Source: Deltaproteobacteria bacterium
Lineage (GTDB): Bacteria; Myxococcota; Myxococcia; Myxococcales; 40CM-4-68-19
Direction of reading: 5' to 3'
NCBI GenBank assembly: GCA_005879095.1
Contig: VBLM01000421.1
Coordinates: 1 to 7,495, forward strand
DNA length: 7,495 nt
Of the stretch, positions 6,212 through 7,495 are shown one piece after another (position 1 is the stretch's first letter; each line of letters starts with the position of its first letter). A program made the translations under genes and the position numbers. The notes beneath the pieces were generated by a model, which made no database searches, was not told the DNA's origin, and saw only the letters and a program-made list of their open reading frames with translations.

Positions 6212-7016
6212 AGATGGCCTCGACGTTTCCGCCGCTGCGCAGCCCGAAGATCGTGCCTCGGTCATAGATGAGGTTGAACTCGACGTAACGGCCCCGCCAC
6301 TTGAGCTGCGCCGCTCGATCCAGCTCGGTCCACGGCGTGTCGCGGCGGCGCTCGACGATCGGCGTGTAGGCGGGCAAAAAAGCGTCGCCGATCGCCTGGA
6401 CGAACGGCCAGCTCTCCTCGCCGCGCAGGTAGTCGAAGAACACACCCCCGACGCCGCGCTCGGAGTGCCGGTGCGCGATGAAGAAATATTCTTTCGCCCA
6501 GCGCGAGAAGCGCGCGTAGCGCTCGGGACCGCAGACGCTCTGCAGCACGGCGTGGAAGAGCGCGGTGTCCTCGTCGAACGCCTTGAACGGCGTCAGGTCC
6601 ATGCCGCCGCCGAACCAGAAGACGTCGCCGACCTCGAGGTACCGCACGTTCATGTGCACGATCGGCACGTTTGGATTCCGCGGGTGCATCACCAAGGATA
6701 CTCCGGCGGCGAAGAAAGGCTTGCCGGCCATCTCCTCGGCGCGCGGCGGCTGGATGCCGAGCGCGGCGTCACCCTCGGCGACACGGCCTTCGGGCACGCC
6801 CGGATAGCGATCGCCCGAAACCGCGGAGAAATTGCAGCCCCCTTTTTCGAAGAGATCGCCGCGGATTTCGCTCATCTCGCCGCCGCCGCCGCCGGGACGT
6901 TGCCACGGTGTGCAGCGGAACTTCGCGCCGGCGGGCTCGAGCGCCTCGAGGCGGGCGCAGATCCGGTCGCGCAGATCGCGGAATTCCTGCTCGACCTCCT
7001 CGCGCAAGGTGCTCAA
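6180..7016 (-). CDS. hemF: Oxygen-dependent coproporphyrinogen-III oxidase
   Basis: HemF oxidatively decarboxylates coproporphyrinogen III to protoporphyrinogen IX in haem synthesis, using O2, in the cytoplasm. Clear family blocks are WQRPGGGGG (residues 38-46), GVSLVMHPRNPNVP (105-118), WFGGGMDLTPF (134-144), HRHSERGVGGVFFD (182-195) and RGRYVEFNLIYDRGT (241-255). His111, His121, His155 and His182 correspond to conserved E. coli histidines 96, 106, 145 and 175. At 278 residues it is short: it ends at SLPPLASW, where E. coli HemF runs on about 25 more residues. The conserved signature deviates at Ser171, Ala174 and Ser185 from the K, C and E I expect. The start is a TTG (7014-7016) six bases after GGGAG; no in-frame ATG fits, and the next in-frame GTG upstream lies inside the divergent gene. 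Function is confident; the exact start is less so. Confidence 0.93.
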   Translation of the reverse strand: MSTLREEVEQEFRDLRDRICARLEALEPAGAKFRCTPWQRPGGGGGEMSEIRGDLFEKGGCNFSAVSGDRYPGVPEGRVAEGDAALGIQPPRAEEMAGKPFFAAGVSLVMHPRNPNVPIVHMNVRYLEVGDVFWFGGGMDLTPFKAFDEDTALFHAVLQSVCGPERYARFSRWAKEYFFIAHRHSERGVGGVFFDYLRGEESWPFVQAIGDAFLPAYTPIVERRRDTPWTELDRAAQLKWRGRYVEFNLIYDRGTIFGLRSGGNVEAIFMSLPPLASW

Positions 7017-7022
7017 ATGGCG

Positions 7023-7027
7023 CTCCC
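7023..7027 (-). promoter_or_regulatory. Ribosome binding site supporting the hemF TTG start
   Basis: On the minus strand GGGAG stands six bases before the TTG at 7016-7014, the only plausible initiation codon in this part of the frame. A second in-frame TTG three codons later (7007) is farther from it. A TACAAC -10-like box (7044-7039), the same hexamer as before deoC, would place the transcript start a few bases upstream of this site. Confidence 0.5.
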
Positions 7028-7042
7028 GGAGGTCGCTTGTTG

Positions 7043-7048
7043 TACGAT
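7043..7048 (+). promoter_or_regulatory. -10-like box (TACGAT) before the right-edge lipoprotein gene
   Basis: TACGAT ends 7 bases before the ATG at 7056, so the expected start point falls next to that codon and the message would be leaderless. There is no ribosome site between them and no clear -35. It overlaps the complement of the hemF TACAAC box (7039-7044), so the 39-bp gap would hold two nearly superimposed divergent promoters. Confidence 0.33.
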
Positions 7049-7055
7049 GGACGCG

Positions 7056-7495
7056 ATGCGCATGGCGATGCTCGCCGTCCTCCTCTGCGGGTGTTCCACC
7101 CTCGGCGAGTACTATCACGAGCGCGCATGGAACACGTCGGCGCTTCCCGGCGGACTGGTCGACGAAGAAGCCTCGGAAGTGGTGGTGACGAGCGCCGAGC
7201 CGATCATCCTCGCCAGCGGGCCGGCCCTGCGGCACGAGCTGGCCGAGGTGATGCAGACCGCGCTGCGCAACGGCGATCAGCCGGCGCGGTTCCGGCTGCG
7301 CGCGAATCTCCACCGGCAGCGCGGCTGGTTTCTCTTCTTTCCCTGCCTGATCGTGCTGGCCGAATTCGGCTGTCCGATCGGGCAGGAAGTGGCCGACGTC
7401 GACCTCGACCTCGAGAGCGGTGGACGGCGCTGGTCGGCGCAGGCGCAGGAAGCCGTCTGGCAAGGCTACTACTACAACGCCGACGGCATCCGGGC
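7056..7495 (+). CDS. Putative lipoprotein of unknown function, truncated at the right edge
   Basis: An open frame runs from ATG 7056 to the end of the window (146 complete codons, no stop). The N-terminus MRMAMLAVLLCGCS is a short lipoprotein signal with lipobox LCGC and likely lipidation at Cys13. The mature part begins STLGEYYHERAWN. It then holds an Ile/Val-rich beta-like stretch (41-53), an amphipathic helix (57-72), a hydrophobic Phe/Leu segment with two cysteines (91-106, Cys97 and Cys106), acidic Leu/Asp alternation (111-120) and a Tyr-rich stretch near 138. I do not recognise the family. Third-position G/C bias matches the neighbours, supporting a real gene. An in-frame ATG at 7047 is an alternative start but puts Asp at position 2 and overlaps the -10-like box. 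In-frame ATGs at 7062 and 7068 would shorten the signal further. It is divergent from hemF across 39 bp. Confidence 0.72.
   Translation, partial: MRMAMLAVLLCGCSTLGEYYHERAWNTSALPGGLVDEEASEVVVTSAEPIILASGPALRHELAEVMQTALRNGDQPARFRLRANLHRQRGWFLFFPCLIVLAEFGCPIGQEVADVDLDLESGGRRWSAQAQEAVWQGYYYNADGIR

Noticed and set aside
6882..6897. CCG trinucleotide repeat in hemF, a possible slippage site.
   Set aside because: It encodes the Gly run of the conserved WQRPGGGGG block, only one Gly longer than in E. coli. No sign of phase variation.
1..7495. tRNA, rRNA, insertion sequence ends, CRISPR-like repeats and riboswitches.
   Set aside because: I saw no direct repeat array, no transposase motif, no terminal inverted repeats and no structured RNA. 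Almost every base is within a recognised gene.

Overview
The window is a dense, G+C-rich stretch (about two thirds or more G+C by eye). It is almost entirely coding, with strong third-position G/C bias. It reads as an aerobic Gram-negative bacterium: two lipoproteins carry lipoboxes and the haem enzyme is the oxygen-dependent type. The base composition, short leaders and gene mix would fit a myxobacterial/deltaproteobacterial or similar soil lineage. No gene here fixes the taxon, so this is inference.

Layout. (1) 1-2547, plus strand: the 3' part of an operon for a nucleoside-type ABC importer of the BMP/NupOPQ (YufOPQ) class. It holds the end of the duplicated ATPase followed by two permeases, linked by 8-bp and 4-bp overlaps. 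(2) 5131 down to 2550, minus strand: a tight operon of deoC, deoB and a YbgC-like hotdog thioesterase, with a 3-nt gap and then a 4-bp GTGA overlap. It converges on the importer operon with only 2 bp between stop codons. (3) 5186-6211, plus: a lipoprotein metallo-beta-lactamase-fold hydrolase of the NAPE-PLD/RomA type. (4) 7016-6180, minus: hemF, whose 3' end overlaps the hydrolase gene by 32 bp. (5) 7056 to the right edge, plus: the start of a small unrecognised lipoprotein that runs out of the window. The only non-coding DNA is two short divergent intergenic gaps (54 and 39 bp) plus 2-3 bp spacers.

How it fits together. The importer brings in nucleosides. A nucleoside phosphorylase, not in this window, would release (deoxy)ribose-1-phosphate. 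DeoB converts this to the 5-phosphate, and DeoC splits deoxyribose-5-phosphate into acetaldehyde and glyceraldehyde-3-phosphate. Together this is a deoxynucleoside or extracellular-DNA scavenging module. The thioesterase is an unexpected third member and suggests acyl-CoA chemistry downstream of acetaldehyde.

The most interesting signal is in DeoC. It carries an N-terminal extension of about 90 residues: an amphipathic helix, a Pro/Ala-rich linker and a cysteine cluster. This resembles the encapsulation peptides that target enzymes to bacterial microcompartments. Aldolases of this family are known in some sugar-phosphate microcompartment loci. No shell gene is visible here, so this is a hypothesis for the flanking DNA to decide.
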